The position numbers were made by a program, and so were the translations under genes. Source: Desulforhopalus sp. (lineage in GTDB: Bacteria > Desulfobacterota > Desulfobulbia > Desulfobulbales > Desulfocapsaceae). From it: a stretch of DNA of 64,000 nucleotides. Positions 18,358 to 25,476 of this stretch are shown in pieces. The stretch's first letter is position 1. Every line of letters begins with the position of its first letter. The notes beneath the pieces were generated by a model that saw nothing but the letters and a program-made list of their open reading frames with translations, ran no database searches and had not been told where the DNA came from. The DNA is taken from assembly GCA_023231425.1 (NCBI GenBank), contig JALNVI010000003.1:1-64000 (forward strand). The letters are read 5' to 3'.

Positions 18358-18526
18358 AAGGTTCCTTGAATAATCTTGTATTTCGTTCATATTCAAGGCG
18401 CAGGAAGAAATGTACCGCAGGCATATAACTGATATCTCGACGTCTCGTTCCTCGCTTTGTCGGAGGATAAATTTTTGACTGTAACGAAGAAGATGGACGA
18501 AATGCTGGTTATTCAAGGTTCCCTTT
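18358..18526 (+). repeat. Family 1 repeat, short form with well-paired ends
   Basis: Copy starting AAGGTTCCTTGAATAATC and ending GGTTATTCAAGGTTCCCTT, so the terminal inverted repeat is nearly perfect here. The segment between the left block and CGACGTCTCGTTCCTCGCTT is shorter than in other copies. Possible flanking matches CTTTAA and CTTTAG are suggestive of a target duplication but not exact. Confidence 0.9.
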
Positions 18527-18937
18527 AGATATCTTCTCGCGGGCCGTAAATTCTCCACTTATAGAACACCCATGTGTATATGTTCGCTTTCATCTCAGAA
18601 TTTCGCCGTAATTTCTGGTAAACTGTACGGTGATGCGGTGAAGTCTCCCCGTTGTTCCTCTTTTTCTGAAAAACTGTTTTGTCAAGAGCTTTCAACTGGT
18701 ATCTTTTCCTTTAAGTGAGCTTATGGTACGTCTTTATTCATTCCGCCTGACGGCATGAAAATGGTGTGGAGGCATATTTCCAGCGCAGGAGAGTAAAAAA
18801 TATAATGCGGTGCTGTTCCCCTTTTTTAAAAAAGGTGTTGCACTGTACGTGGACTGGAATCAGGCGACACTGTTCATCTCACCGTTGACAGCTGAGAGTC
18901 ATCGTCGAAAATCTTCCCCTTTACATTGTGGAGACCC
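18527..18937. other. Upstream region of the ORP regulator, no gene seen
   Basis: About 410 bp without a supported gene. It contains a short palindrome CCTTTTTTAAAAAAGG near 18823 but no promoter or operator that I can name with confidence. Confidence 0.5.
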
Positions 18938-20323
18938 TTGAGCGACGGGAACAAAATACATTCGGATGACCCTCGGAGTGAGAAGGAACTCGCTACTGAT
19001 CTGATCCTTGAATCAATCTCGGAAGGGGTGTTCACTGTGGATCACGAGTGGCACATTACCAGCTTCAACCGTGCCGCCGAGGAGATTACCGGTACCCCTC
19101 GTGACGAGGCTCTCGGCCGCTGCTGCTGGGAGGTTTTTCGCTCTACTATGTGTGAGGGGGACTGCGCCCTCAGGCGGACGATGGAGGATGGCCGCTCTAT
19201 TGTCTCCAGTTCAGCCTGGATCATCAACAACCGGCAGCAGCGGGTGCCCATCGGCGTAAGTACGGCGGTGCTGCGGGACAGCAGGGGTAGAGTGATTGGT
19301 GGTGTCGAGACCTTCCGTGACCACTCTCTTGTTGAGGAGCTGCGTCGTGAACTGCGCGATGTGGGCAGGATGGGAGAAATGGTCAGCCACAGTCCGGCGA
19401 TGGAGCGTATCTTTGCCATCTTGCCACAGGTGGCGGAGAGCGAGAGTACTGTGCTTGTGGAGGGGGAGACCGGGGTTGGCAAGGAGGTACTGGCCCGCAG
19501 TCTGCATCAGCTTTCCAGGCGTGCAAAGCAGCCCTTTATGGCAATCAACTGCGGAGCCCTCCCGGATAACCTGCTGGAATCGGAATTGTTCGGTTACCGT
19601 GCCGGTGCCTTCACCGATGCGGTAAAGGATAAACCGGGACTGTTTGCCGCGGCTGCTGGCGGAACCATCCTGCTCGATGAGCTTGGTGAAACTTCCCCGG
19701 CCTTTCAGGTAAAACTGCTGCGGGTACTTGAGGACAGGGCATATCAACCTCTCGGGACGGTGGAACAGGTCCCGGTGGATGTACGTATCCTCGCTGCCAC
19801 CAACCGTGATCTGGCTGCAATGGTGGGCGCCGGCACCTTTCGACGCGATCTCTTCTATCGTATCAACATCATCCGTTTCACCCTGCCGCCTCTGCGTGAG
19901 CGGCGTGAAGATATTCCACTGCTGGTGGAGCGTTTTATTCACCGCATGAACAGTCGCCTTGACCGGGAGATTAAGGGAATCACGCCGGAGGCGATGGCAT
20001 TACTGCTGGGTCATGATTACCCCGGAAATATCCGTGAACTGGAGAATATTATTGAGCGTGGTTTTGTCCTCTGCCGCGAAGATGAGATTGATGTCCAGCA
20101 TTTGCCACCGGAGCTTCGCGAGAAGAGCGCAGCCCCCGCCTCCTCCGGTATCCGTTTCGCAGTCCACAACTCCGAGGCGGAGAGTATTGTTGCGGCCCTG
20201 GAGAGTAACGGCTGGAACCGCCTCGCCGCTGCCAGAGCACTCGGTGTGCACAAGAGCACGCTTTTCCGCAAAATTAAGAAGTATGGCATCGTCCTGCCGG
20301 AAAAGGATGGTCGCACCCGCTGA
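18938..20323 (+). CDS. Sigma54 enhancer-binding regulator (PAS-AAA-Fis) of the ORP cluster
   Basis: Bacterial enhancer-binding protein of about 461 residues. An N-terminal PAS domain (about residues 20-125) precedes an AAA+ domain with Walker A GETGVGKE, Walker B ILLDELGE, arginine-finger region and a C-terminal Fis-type helix-turn-helix (NRLAAARALGVHKSTLFRKI). The sigma54-contact loop reads GAFTDA instead of GAFTGA. There is no receiver domain, so the signal probably enters through PAS. I place the start at TTG 18938 behind GTGGAG; a TTG at 18926 is the alternative. It lies directly upstream of two palindromes and a sigma54 promoter, matching the regulated orp operons of Desulfovibrio vulgaris, which have a cognate sigma54 activator. 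Confidence 0.92.
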   Translation: MSDGNKIHSDDPRSEKELATDLILESISEGVFTVDHEWHITSFNRAAEEITGTPRDEALGRCCWEVFRSTMCEGDCALRRTMEDGRSIVSSSAWIINNRQQRVPIGVSTAVLRDSRGRVIGGVETFRDHSLVEELRRELRDVGRMGEMVSHSPAMERIFAILPQVAESESTVLVEGETGVGKEVLARSLHQLSRRAKQPFMAINCGALPDNLLESELFGYRAGAFTDAVKDKPGLFAAAAGGTILLDELGETSPAFQVKLLRVLEDRAYQPLGTVEQVPVDVRILAATNRDLAAMVGAGTFRRDLFYRINIIRFTLPPLRERREDIPLLVERFIHRMNSRLDREIKGITPEAMALLLGHDYPGNIRELENIIERGFVLCREDEIDVQHLPPELREKSAAPASSGIRFAVHNSEAESIVAALESNGWNRLAAARALGVHKSTLFRKIKKYGIVLPEKDGRTR

Positions 20324-20336
20324 ACCTGTCTGCTCT

Positions 20337-20388
20337 GAGTCGCTTTCTGCGACTCCTGCTGTCTCACAGAGTCTCTTTTTTGCGACTC
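20337..20388 (+). promoter_or_regulatory. Two palindromic operator sites for the sigma54 activator
   Basis: GAGTCGC-N5-GCGACTC (20337-20355) and GAGTCTC-N6-GCGACTC (20369-20388) are two inverted repeats whose centres lie about 32 bp apart, three helical turns. They sit 50-80 bp upstream of the -24 element, the usual place for enhancer sites. Binding by the adjacent Fis-type regulator is inference. Confidence 0.75.
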
Positions 20389-20427
20389 TGCTTCTGTCAT
20401 TTCCCTGTAAAATCAATACGTTCAAGC

Positions 20428-20442
20428 TGGCACGATCCTTGC
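20428..20442 (+). promoter_or_regulatory. Sigma54 promoter of the ORP cluster
   Basis: TGGCAC-GATCC-TTGC is a full match to the -24/-12 consensus, about 30 bp before the first structural gene and downstream of the two operator palindromes. Confidence 0.93.
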
Positions 20443-20472
20443 TAAATAAAGATAAACCATCAAGGAGCTGTT

Positions 20473-20871
20473 ATGAAACTCGCCATCACCATCTGGGAGA
20501 CCCGTGTCTCCCCCGTCTTCGACAGTGCCCGGCGACTGTTGCTGGTGGAGCTGGATGAAGGACAGATTGTTCGCCGTACGGGGTATGCCGTCAACGGTTC
20601 GCCCTTTGCGGAGGTGGGGCGTCTGCACAAGGAGGAGGGAATAGAGCTGCTCCTCTGCGGTGCTCTCTGTGAGCGTGGACTGCAGCGTTTGCAGGCGGTG
20701 GGAATCGAGCTTATTCCCTTTCTCTCCGGTGAAGTAGAGCCTGTGCTGGCAAGTCTCGCGGCAGGGAGAGATCTCGGTTCTTTTGCCATGCCCGGTTGTC
20801 TGCGGCAGTGCTGCTGCCGGAAAAGGGCGCAGGCGGCCTGTCCGTGGGATGCAGGGAAGTTGATATTGTAA
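20473..20871 (+). CDS. NifX/ORP-fold protein with C-terminal cysteine cluster
   Basis: Protein of 132 residues in the dinitrogenase iron-molybdenum-cofactor (NifX/NafY, MTH1175-like) fold. The opening MKLAITIWETRVSPVFDSARR matches the family pattern. Unlike plain ORP proteins it ends in a cysteine-rich tail, MPGCLRQCCCRKRAQAACPW, which could bind a metal or Fe-S cluster. It is the first gene after the sigma54 promoter, with AAGGAG before the ATG. Its TAA stop coincides with the TAAGGG outer end of a family 1 repeat, so the protein end may have been reset by that element. Related proteins occur in the orp operons of Desulfovibrio. Confidence 0.88.
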   Translation: MKLAITIWETRVSPVFDSARRLLLVELDEGQIVRRTGYAVNGSPFAEVGRLHKEEGIELLLCGALCERGLQRLQAVGIELIPFLSGEVEPVLASLAAGRDLGSFAMPGCLRQCCCRKRAQAACPWDAGKLIL

Positions 20872-21045
20872 GGGAACATTGAATACTCGCCCCTCTTCTT
20901 TGTGACAGTCAAAAATTTATCCTCCGACAAAGCGAGGAACGAGACGTTGGGGTAAGTGCCAGACTCCGATATCAATCATGGCGGTGGTAAATTTTCTTCT
21001 GTGTCTCGAATATGAACGAAATACAAGCTGTTTTAAGGTACCCGC
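20869..21045 (-). repeat. Family 1 repeat, inverted orientation
   Basis: Complete copy on the minus strand: plus-strand start TAAGGGAACATTGAATACTC is its right end, and the plus-strand end AATACAAGCTGTTTTAAGGTACCC is its left end. The core reads as the complement of CGACGTCTCGTTCCTCGCTT with one gap. It separates the first ORP gene from the rest of the cluster. Confidence 0.92.
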
Positions 21046-21088
21046 AAGAAAGAAACTCTAAATAATTCAAATGGATGAGAGGAACACC

Positions 21089-21451
21089 ATGAAAATTCTG
21101 CTTGTCGAGAAGAACAATACTTTTGCCGACTTCGCTGCGGCTTTCGAAGATCAGACCGAATTGCAGACCTGCACTTCCGTTGCCGAGGCCCTGAGACTGA
21201 TTGAGGGTGAAACCTTTGATGCTGTCTGTGTCGGTGAAGAGCTGGAGGACGCCAGCGGGCTTGAATTTGCCCATACCCTCACGAGAAAATTCCCCCTTAC
21301 CAACTGTGCTCTCGTCAGCGGGGACTCTCCCGAAACGTTCCATGAGGAGACCGAAGGGCTGGGGATTCTCATGCAGATAAAACCGAAGCCTGATGCTGCC
21401 GAGGCTGCCCGGTTAATAAAAATTTTACGTTCCATTACCGATCTCTTTTAA
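21089..21451 (+). CDS. Receiver-like protein lacking the phospho-acceptor Asp
   Basis: A 120-residue protein with the length and strand/helix rhythm of a response-regulator receiver, and no output domain. The acidic pair expected after the first strand is LLVEKNN, and the phospho-Asp position reads DAVCVGEELEDASG without the usual Asp. The Ser of the fourth strand (ALVSGDSP) and the Lys-Pro after the fifth (IKPKP) are kept. It would therefore act as a phosphorylation-independent docking or sensor module. The ATG at 21089 follows GAGAGGA; the in-frame ATG at 21071 has no such site. It is followed by the MinD-like genes after 17 bp. Confidence 0.78.
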   Translation: MKILLVEKNNTFADFAAAFEDQTELQTCTSVAEALRLIEGETFDAVCVGEELEDASGLEFAHTLTRKFPLTNCALVSGDSPETFHEETEGLGILMQIKPKPDAAEAARLIKILRSITDLF

Positions 21452-21468
21452 CTTTCAGCGGAGACCCA

Positions 21469-22332
21469 ATGATAATCAGTATAGCCAGTGGCAAGGGAGG
21501 CACCGGGAAGACAACCGTTGCTGCCAACCTTGCCCTCAGTTTGCAGGACAGCGGTCTGGTAGAGGATTTCAACCTGCTCGACTGTGATGTCGAGGAACCC
21601 AATCTTCACCTTTTCCTTGATCCCGGGGTGGTGACAGAGACCGAGATAACCACCTTTGTTCCGGTGGTTGACCAGGAGAAATGTACCGGGTGCAGAAAGT
21701 GTGTCGATATCTGTCGCTTTGCCGCTCTCACCTTTGTGCGTGATAAAGTGCTTGTTTTCCCGGCGCTTTGCCACAGTTGCGGTGGATGCCAGCTCGTTTG
21801 TGAATTCGGAGCCATTGGTGACGACAGTCGCAGCCTCGGTGTTGTTGAGTCCGGGGTTGTGAACGGACATGCAATACACAGTGGCCGCATTCGTATCGGC
21901 GAGGCGATGTCCCCGCCGCTGATTAAGGCCGTGCGCCGCCACGAGAAGGAGGCGGAGCTGACTATTATTGATGCCCCTCCCGGTACTTCCTGTCCGGTGA
22001 TTGCGGCGATGCGTGGAGCCGATTTCGTCCTGCTCGTTACTGAGCCGACTCCGTTCGGTTTGCACGACCTGCAGCTCGCGGTGGAGGCGGTCAAGGTGCT
22101 CGGGATTCCTGCCGGACTGGTAATCAACCGGGCCGATCTCGGTGACAGCAGGGTACAGGAATATGCAGAGAGAGAAGGACTTGAGATTCTCATGCAGATT
22201 CCTTTTGAGCGCCGTTTCGCCGAGGCCTACTCTCGGGGACAGTCAATTGTCGATGTTTCGCCGGAATGGCGGGAAAAATTTCAACGGCTCTATGTGCGCA
22301 TAGCCGGGATCGTGGAGGCAAAAGCATCATGA
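21469..22332 (+). CDS. MinD/Mrp-type ATPase with ferredoxin insert (ORP cluster, first)
   Basis: ParA/MinD-superfamily ATPase of 287 residues with deviant Walker A GKGGTGKTT at the N-terminus and a two-cluster ferredoxin domain inserted at about residues 68-115. The motifs CTGCRKCVDIC and CHSCGGCQLVC would ligate two 4Fe-4S clusters. The switch motif DAPPGTSCPV follows. Such ATPases, always in pairs, accompany NifX/ORP proteins in anaerobes; in D. vulgaris the ORP complex includes them and has been linked to septum placement. Preceded by GCGGAGA. Its TGA overlaps the next ATG as ATGA. Confidence 0.93.
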   Translation: MIISIASGKGGTGKTTVAANLALSLQDSGLVEDFNLLDCDVEEPNLHLFLDPGVVTETEITTFVPVVDQEKCTGCRKCVDICRFAALTFVRDKVLVFPALCHSCGGCQLVCEFGAIGDDSRSLGVVESGVVNGHAIHSGRIRIGEAMSPPLIKAVRRHEKEAELTIIDAPPGTSCPVIAAMRGADFVLLVTEPTPFGLHDLQLAVEAVKVLGIPAGLVINRADLGDSRVQEYAEREGLEILMQIPFERRFAEAYSRGQSIVDVSPEWREKFQRLYVRIAGIVEAKAS

Positions 22333-23225
22333 TACGGGAGATCGTAATTATCAGTGGCAAGGGCGGCACCGGTAAGACCAGTATAGCGGCAGCATTTGCC
22401 TCCCTCATGGAAAATGGAGTGCTCTGCGACGCGGATGTGGACGCTGCCAACCTGCACCTTCTACTGAAACCGAAGGTGGTTGAATCGCATTCCTTCATGG
22501 GTGGTGGAATTGCTGAAATTCGCAATGAGGATTGCGTGGCCTGTGGCATCTGCCGGGAGGTGTGTAAATTCGATGCGATTTCTGAGGATTATCATGTGGA
22601 TTCGATCGCCTGTGAGGGCTGCGGTGTCTGTGTCGACATGTGCCCGCAGGAGGCAATTGATTTTCCGATACAGCAGTGTGGAGAATGGTTTCACTCCGAA
22701 ACTCGTTTCGGGCCGATGATTCACGCTCGACTCGGAATTGCTGAGGAGAACTCCGGTAAACTGGTCAGTCTGGTGCGGCAGCAGGGACGGGAGCTGGCGG
22801 AAGCCGAAGGGCGCAATCTGCTGCTCACCGATGGCCCTCCAGGGGTTGGCTGTCCCGTAATCGCTGCCATCGGCGGCGCGGCGGCACTGGTGATTGTCGT
22901 TGAACCGACGGTCTCCGGTCTGCACGATATGCAGCGGGTGGCCGAACTGGGCAAACATTTTGGGGTCCCGGGGCTGGTGGCAGTGAACAAGTTCGATCTC
23001 AATTTGGAAATGACCGAAAAAATAGAGGCCTGGGCTGTGGATCAAGCGCTCGGACTGGTTGGTCGCATCCCCTTTGATTCCAGCTTTGTCGAGGCAATGG
23101 TGGCAGCGGAGAATATCATTGAATTCGCTCCAGAGAGCGATGCCGCGAAGACTGTCCGGGAGATCTGGAAAAAGGTTCTGGCGAGCAAGGCGCTGAATAA
23201 TATGGGAATCGCTGATCTGCGCTGA
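22329..23225 (+). CDS. MinD/Mrp-type ATPase with ferredoxin insert (ORP cluster, second)
   Basis: Paralogue of the preceding gene, 298 residues from the ATG that overlaps its stop codon. It has GKGGTGKTS, a ferredoxin insert with CVACGICREVC and CEGCGVCVDMC followed by CP, and the motif DGPPGVGCPVIAAIGGAA. Pairing of two diverged ATPases with coupled translation suggests a heterodimer that loads or inserts a metal cluster, or positions the ORP complex. A longer frame starting at 22266 lies inside the upstream gene and is not favoured. Confidence 0.93.
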   Translation: MIREIVIISGKGGTGKTSIAAAFASLMENGVLCDADVDAANLHLLLKPKVVESHSFMGGGIAEIRNEDCVACGICREVCKFDAISEDYHVDSIACEGCGVCVDMCPQEAIDFPIQQCGEWFHSETRFGPMIHARLGIAEENSGKLVSLVRQQGRELAEAEGRNLLLTDGPPGVGCPVIAAIGGAAALVIVVEPTVSGLHDMQRVAELGKHFGVPGLVAVNKFDLNLEMTEKIEAWAVDQALGLVGRIPFDSSFVEAMVAAENIIEFAPESDAAKTVREIWKKVLASKALNNMGIADLR

Positions 23226-23372
23226 TTTTTTTTCTGCAGCAGGATAAAAGGATCTCGCAGAATTGACTTTCTGGTTGAAAGCGTTCACTGTGCAGGTTTC
23301 CTGCCTGCAGTACAGGCAAAAAATATAACCGGGCGCAGGCCCTCACTGTTAACACAAAAAAGGAGTAGCAAC

Positions 23373-23753
23373 ATGGCAAGTTACAAACTGGCGGTACCCT
23401 CGGATGGAGAAGGTGGACTTGACGGTCAACGTGCAGGTCACTTCGGACACTGCGACGTCTTCACCCTGATTGATATTGAGGACGGAAAAATCAAAGAAGT
23501 GAACCTGCTTGCGAACAAAGAGCATCTTCAGGGGGGCTGCATGGTTCCGGTTCAGCTTCTTGCCAATGCCGGGGTAAATCGTCTGGTGGTTGGCGGTATC
23601 GGTATGCGTCCGCTGATGGGCTTCAAAGAAGTGGGCATTGAGGTTTATTACGATGGCGAGCGCCGTGACATTCGTCCGGTAGTTGAGGACATGGCCGCCG
23701 ACAAACTGCCGCAGATTACGGAAAATCAGGTCTGTGGTGGTGGCGGTCAGTAA
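23373..23753 (+). CDS. NifX/ORP-fold protein
   Basis: NifX/MTH1175-like protein of 126 residues with the family landmarks MASYKLAVPSDGEGGLDG, GHFGHCDVFTLID and a Gly-rich VGGIGMRPLMGF motif, and a C-terminal CGGGGQ. The His-Cys pair in the GHFGHC motif and the terminal Cys are possible metal ligands. A strong AAAAAAGGAG ribosome site precedes the ATG. It is separated from the ATPase gene by 147 bp, so it may have its own transcript, but no second sigma54 promoter was seen there. A repeat copy follows 6 bp after its stop. Confidence 0.88.
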   Translation: MASYKLAVPSDGEGGLDGQRAGHFGHCDVFTLIDIEDGKIKEVNLLANKEHLQGGCMVPVQLLANAGVNRLVVGGIGMRPLMGFKEVGIEVYYDGERRDIRPVVEDMAADKLPQITENQVCGGGGQ

Positions 23754-23759
23754 GTTTAA

Positions 23760-23936
23760 AGGATACCTTGAAACAGCTTGTATTTCGTTCATATTCGAGG
23801 CTCAGAAGGAAATTTACCGCAGGTATAACTTTGCTGTTGGAGTCTGGTGCTTACCTCGACGTCTCGTTCCTCGCTTTGTCGGAGGATAAATTTTTGACTG
23901 CTACAAAGAAGGTGGACGATTATTCGATGTTCCCTG
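23760..23936 (+). repeat. Family 1 repeat, short form
   Basis: Complete copy starting AGGATACCTTGAAACAGCTT, containing all conserved blocks, and ending GATTATTCGATGTTCCCTGA. It lies between two ORP-type genes. Confidence 0.93.
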
Positions 23937-23953
23937 AAGGTACTGGTAAAATG

Positions 23954-23974
23954 ACAGGGGCTTCTTGCCCCTGT
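23954..23974 (+). promoter_or_regulatory. Hairpin before the third ORP-type gene
   Basis: ACAGGGGC-TTCTT-GCCCCTGT is a perfect 8-bp stem followed by TATAAAATTT. It may be an attenuator or weak terminator for upstream transcripts, or a 5' stabiliser for the next gene; the sequence does not decide. Confidence 0.55.
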
Positions 23975-24009
23975 TATAAAATTTCTGTTGAATAATAAAG
24001 AGGAATGCT

Positions 24010-24381
24010 ATGAAAGTTGCAATTACATCCCAGGGCCCGGAACTCCGCTCTCAGACTGATCCCCGTTTTGGCCGTGCAGCGTGGGTTATTATCATTGATC
24101 CCGCAACAAAAGAGTTTGAAGCGGTTGATAACAGTGTCAATGTCAATGCTTTCAAAGGGGCTGGAATCCAGGCTGCAACCCTCATTGCCGACAAGGGGGC
24201 AGATGTGCTGATGACTGGTCACTGTGGCCCAAATGCCTTCAACACCCTTAACGCGGCGGGAGTGAAGGTGGTGAACGGCATTACCGGAACCGTCGAAGAG
24301 ACCCTGGAAAAGTTTATCGCCGGAGGCGCCGAGTATGCCAGTGATGCCAATGTAGAGGGGCACGCTGGTCAGAATCGTTGA
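24010..24381 (+). CDS. ORP-type NifX-fold protein
   Basis: At 123 residues this is the closest match to the orange protein itself: MKVAITSQGPELRSQTDPRFGRAAW, a GHCGPNAFNTL loop and a C-terminal acidic, glycine-rich end (EGHAGQNR). D. gigas ORP of about 12 kDa holds a Mo-Cu-sulfide cluster non-covalently in this fold; whether this protein does so is inference. GAGGAA lies 8 bp before the ATG. It sits between family 1 repeat copies and ends the recognisable ORP gene set. Confidence 0.88.
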   Translation: MKVAITSQGPELRSQTDPRFGRAAWVIIIDPATKEFEAVDNSVNVNAFKGAGIQAATLIADKGADVLMTGHCGPNAFNTLNAAGVKVVNGITGTVEETLEKFIAGGAEYASDANVEGHAGQNR

Positions 24382-24434
24382 CGGTCTTCTGCAAAATCCT
24401 CTGTTGCCGGTGAAGGACGGGGCGATTTTTAAAT

Positions 24435-24836
24435 TGGTCCCCTGGAATACCTTGTATTTCGTTCATATTCGAGAACCAAAAGAAATTTACCGCAGGTATA
24501 TTAGTACCGTAGAAATTATTTCCGTGTTTTTTGGGAAAAATTTTGTGAAGGTACTTATCCCGACGTACCGTTCATTACTGATGTTATTGATATCGGAGTC
24601 CAGGAGCCTGTCGGAGAAAGCTCTTTTGTCCCATTTCCGTGTTATTGGCGAAAAATTAATGCTCGCAATATTAACTCTATGGCTCCGCTTAATTTCTTGC
24701 CAATGCCTTGAACTGAACCAAAATAGCAATTCTCCGACACACTCCTGGCGCTTACCTCGACGTCTCGTTCCTCGCTTTGTCGGAGGATAAGTTTGGCTGT
24801 AACGAAGAAGATGGGCGATTATTCAATGTTTCCTGA
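24435..24836 (+). repeat. Family 1 repeat, long form, carrying a nested element
   Basis: Left end TCCCCTGGAATACCTTGTAT, right end GGGCGATTATTCAATGTTTCCTGA. After the left block it contains the long-form segment ATTTCCGTGTTTTTTGGG...GTGAAGGTACTTATCC, shared with the copy at 33636. The middle is broken by a 149-bp insertion (24600-24748), after which the standard CGACGTCTCGTTCCTCGCTT block resumes. Confidence 0.92.
24600..24748. mobile_element. Small inverted-repeat element nested in a family 1 repeat
   Basis: A 149-bp insert bounded by CCAGGAGCCTGTCGGAGAA and TTCTCCGACACACTCCTGG, which are inverted copies. Removing it restores the ordinary GGAGTCTGGCGCTTACC of other copies. The ends resemble those of IS1182-like insertion sequences, which target palindromes, but no transposase is present, so it is a MITE-like remnant or a deletion derivative. 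Confidence 0.8.
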
Positions 24837-24888
24837 TGTCTCGCCCCGGTAACGAGAACCCATAAAACATAAACAGAGGAGATTCATC

Positions 24889-25194
24889 ATGATTCGACAC
24901 ATCGTCTGGTGGACACTGAAAGATGAGGCTGAGGGGGCAACTGCTGCACAGAACGGTTTGAAGGTTAAAGAGCTGATTGAAGCCCTGAGGGGGAAGATTG
25001 ATGCCCTTAAATCTGTTGAAGTTTCAGTCAAACTGGCGGCAACAACCACTGTGGATGCTCAGATTGTGTTGCATTCCACCCACGATACAACGGCGGATCT
25101 CGCCGCCTACAACAACCATCCCGAGCATCAGAAGATTGTTGGTTTTATCAAAAAAATAGTGAATTCGCGTCAGGCGATCGACTTTGAGGTTTGA
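24889..25194 (+). CDS. Dabb-domain (stress-responsive A/B barrel) protein
   Basis: A 101-residue protein matching the Dabb family (ferredoxin-like dimeric barrel): MIRHIVWWTLKDEAEG at the start, the helix ALKSVEVSVKL, and the closing YNNHPEHQKIVGFIKKI. The family is found in all domains, often as small dimers of unknown reaction. AGAGGAG lies upstream of the ATG. It follows the ORP genes in the same direction but is separated by a 400-bp repeat, so it may not belong to them. A bidirectional terminator closes the unit. Confidence 0.88.
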   Translation: MIRHIVWWTLKDEAEGATAAQNGLKVKELIEALRGKIDALKSVEVSVKLAATTTVDAQIVLHSTHDTTADLAAYNNHPEHQKIVGFIKKIVNSRQAIDFEV

Positions 25195-25203
25195 GGGTCC
25201 CCT

Positions 25204-25389
25204 GAGGGTTTCTTGAAACATCTTGTATTTCGTTCATATTCGAGGTGCAGGAGGAAATTTACCGCAGCCATATGACTGAGATCAGAGTCCAGCACTTACC
25301 TCGACGTCTCGTTCCTCGCTTTGTCGGAGGATAAATTTTTGACTGTAACGAAGAAGATGAGCGCAAAACTGGTTATTCAAGGTGTCCTT
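25204..25389 (+). repeat. Family 1 repeat, short form
   Basis: Copy starting GAGGGTTTCTTGAAACATCT and ending CTGGTTATTCAAGGTGTCCT, with all core blocks. It starts about 10 bp after the Dabb stop codon. Confidence 0.92.
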
Positions 25390-25417
25390 GAGTTTCAAGC
25401 CCGGGGTAAAAGCTAAG

Positions 25418-25457
25418 AAAAAGGGTGTCTCCTCTGACGGGGAGACACCCTTTTTTT
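25418..25457. terminator. Bidirectional terminator
   Basis: AAAAAGGGTGTCTCC and GGAGACACCCTTTTTTT form a strong stem with A and T runs on both sides. It lies between the rightward Dabb gene and the leftward cytidylate-kinase-like gene and can serve both. Confidence 0.93.
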
Positions 25458-25476
25458 ACTCGAACAGCTGGAAGGT

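Noticed and set aside
24600..24748. Full insertion sequence
   Set aside because: At 149 bp it has inverted ends but no space for a transposase, so only a non-autonomous element can be claimed.
23683..25392. Short open frames within family 1 copies, giving peptides such as LPRRLVPRFVGG and SFLALSEDKFLT in several copies
   Set aside because: Several frames are open at once, lengths differ between copies, no consistent start or ribosome site exists, and indels shift frames. The similarity of peptides only reflects the DNA repeat.
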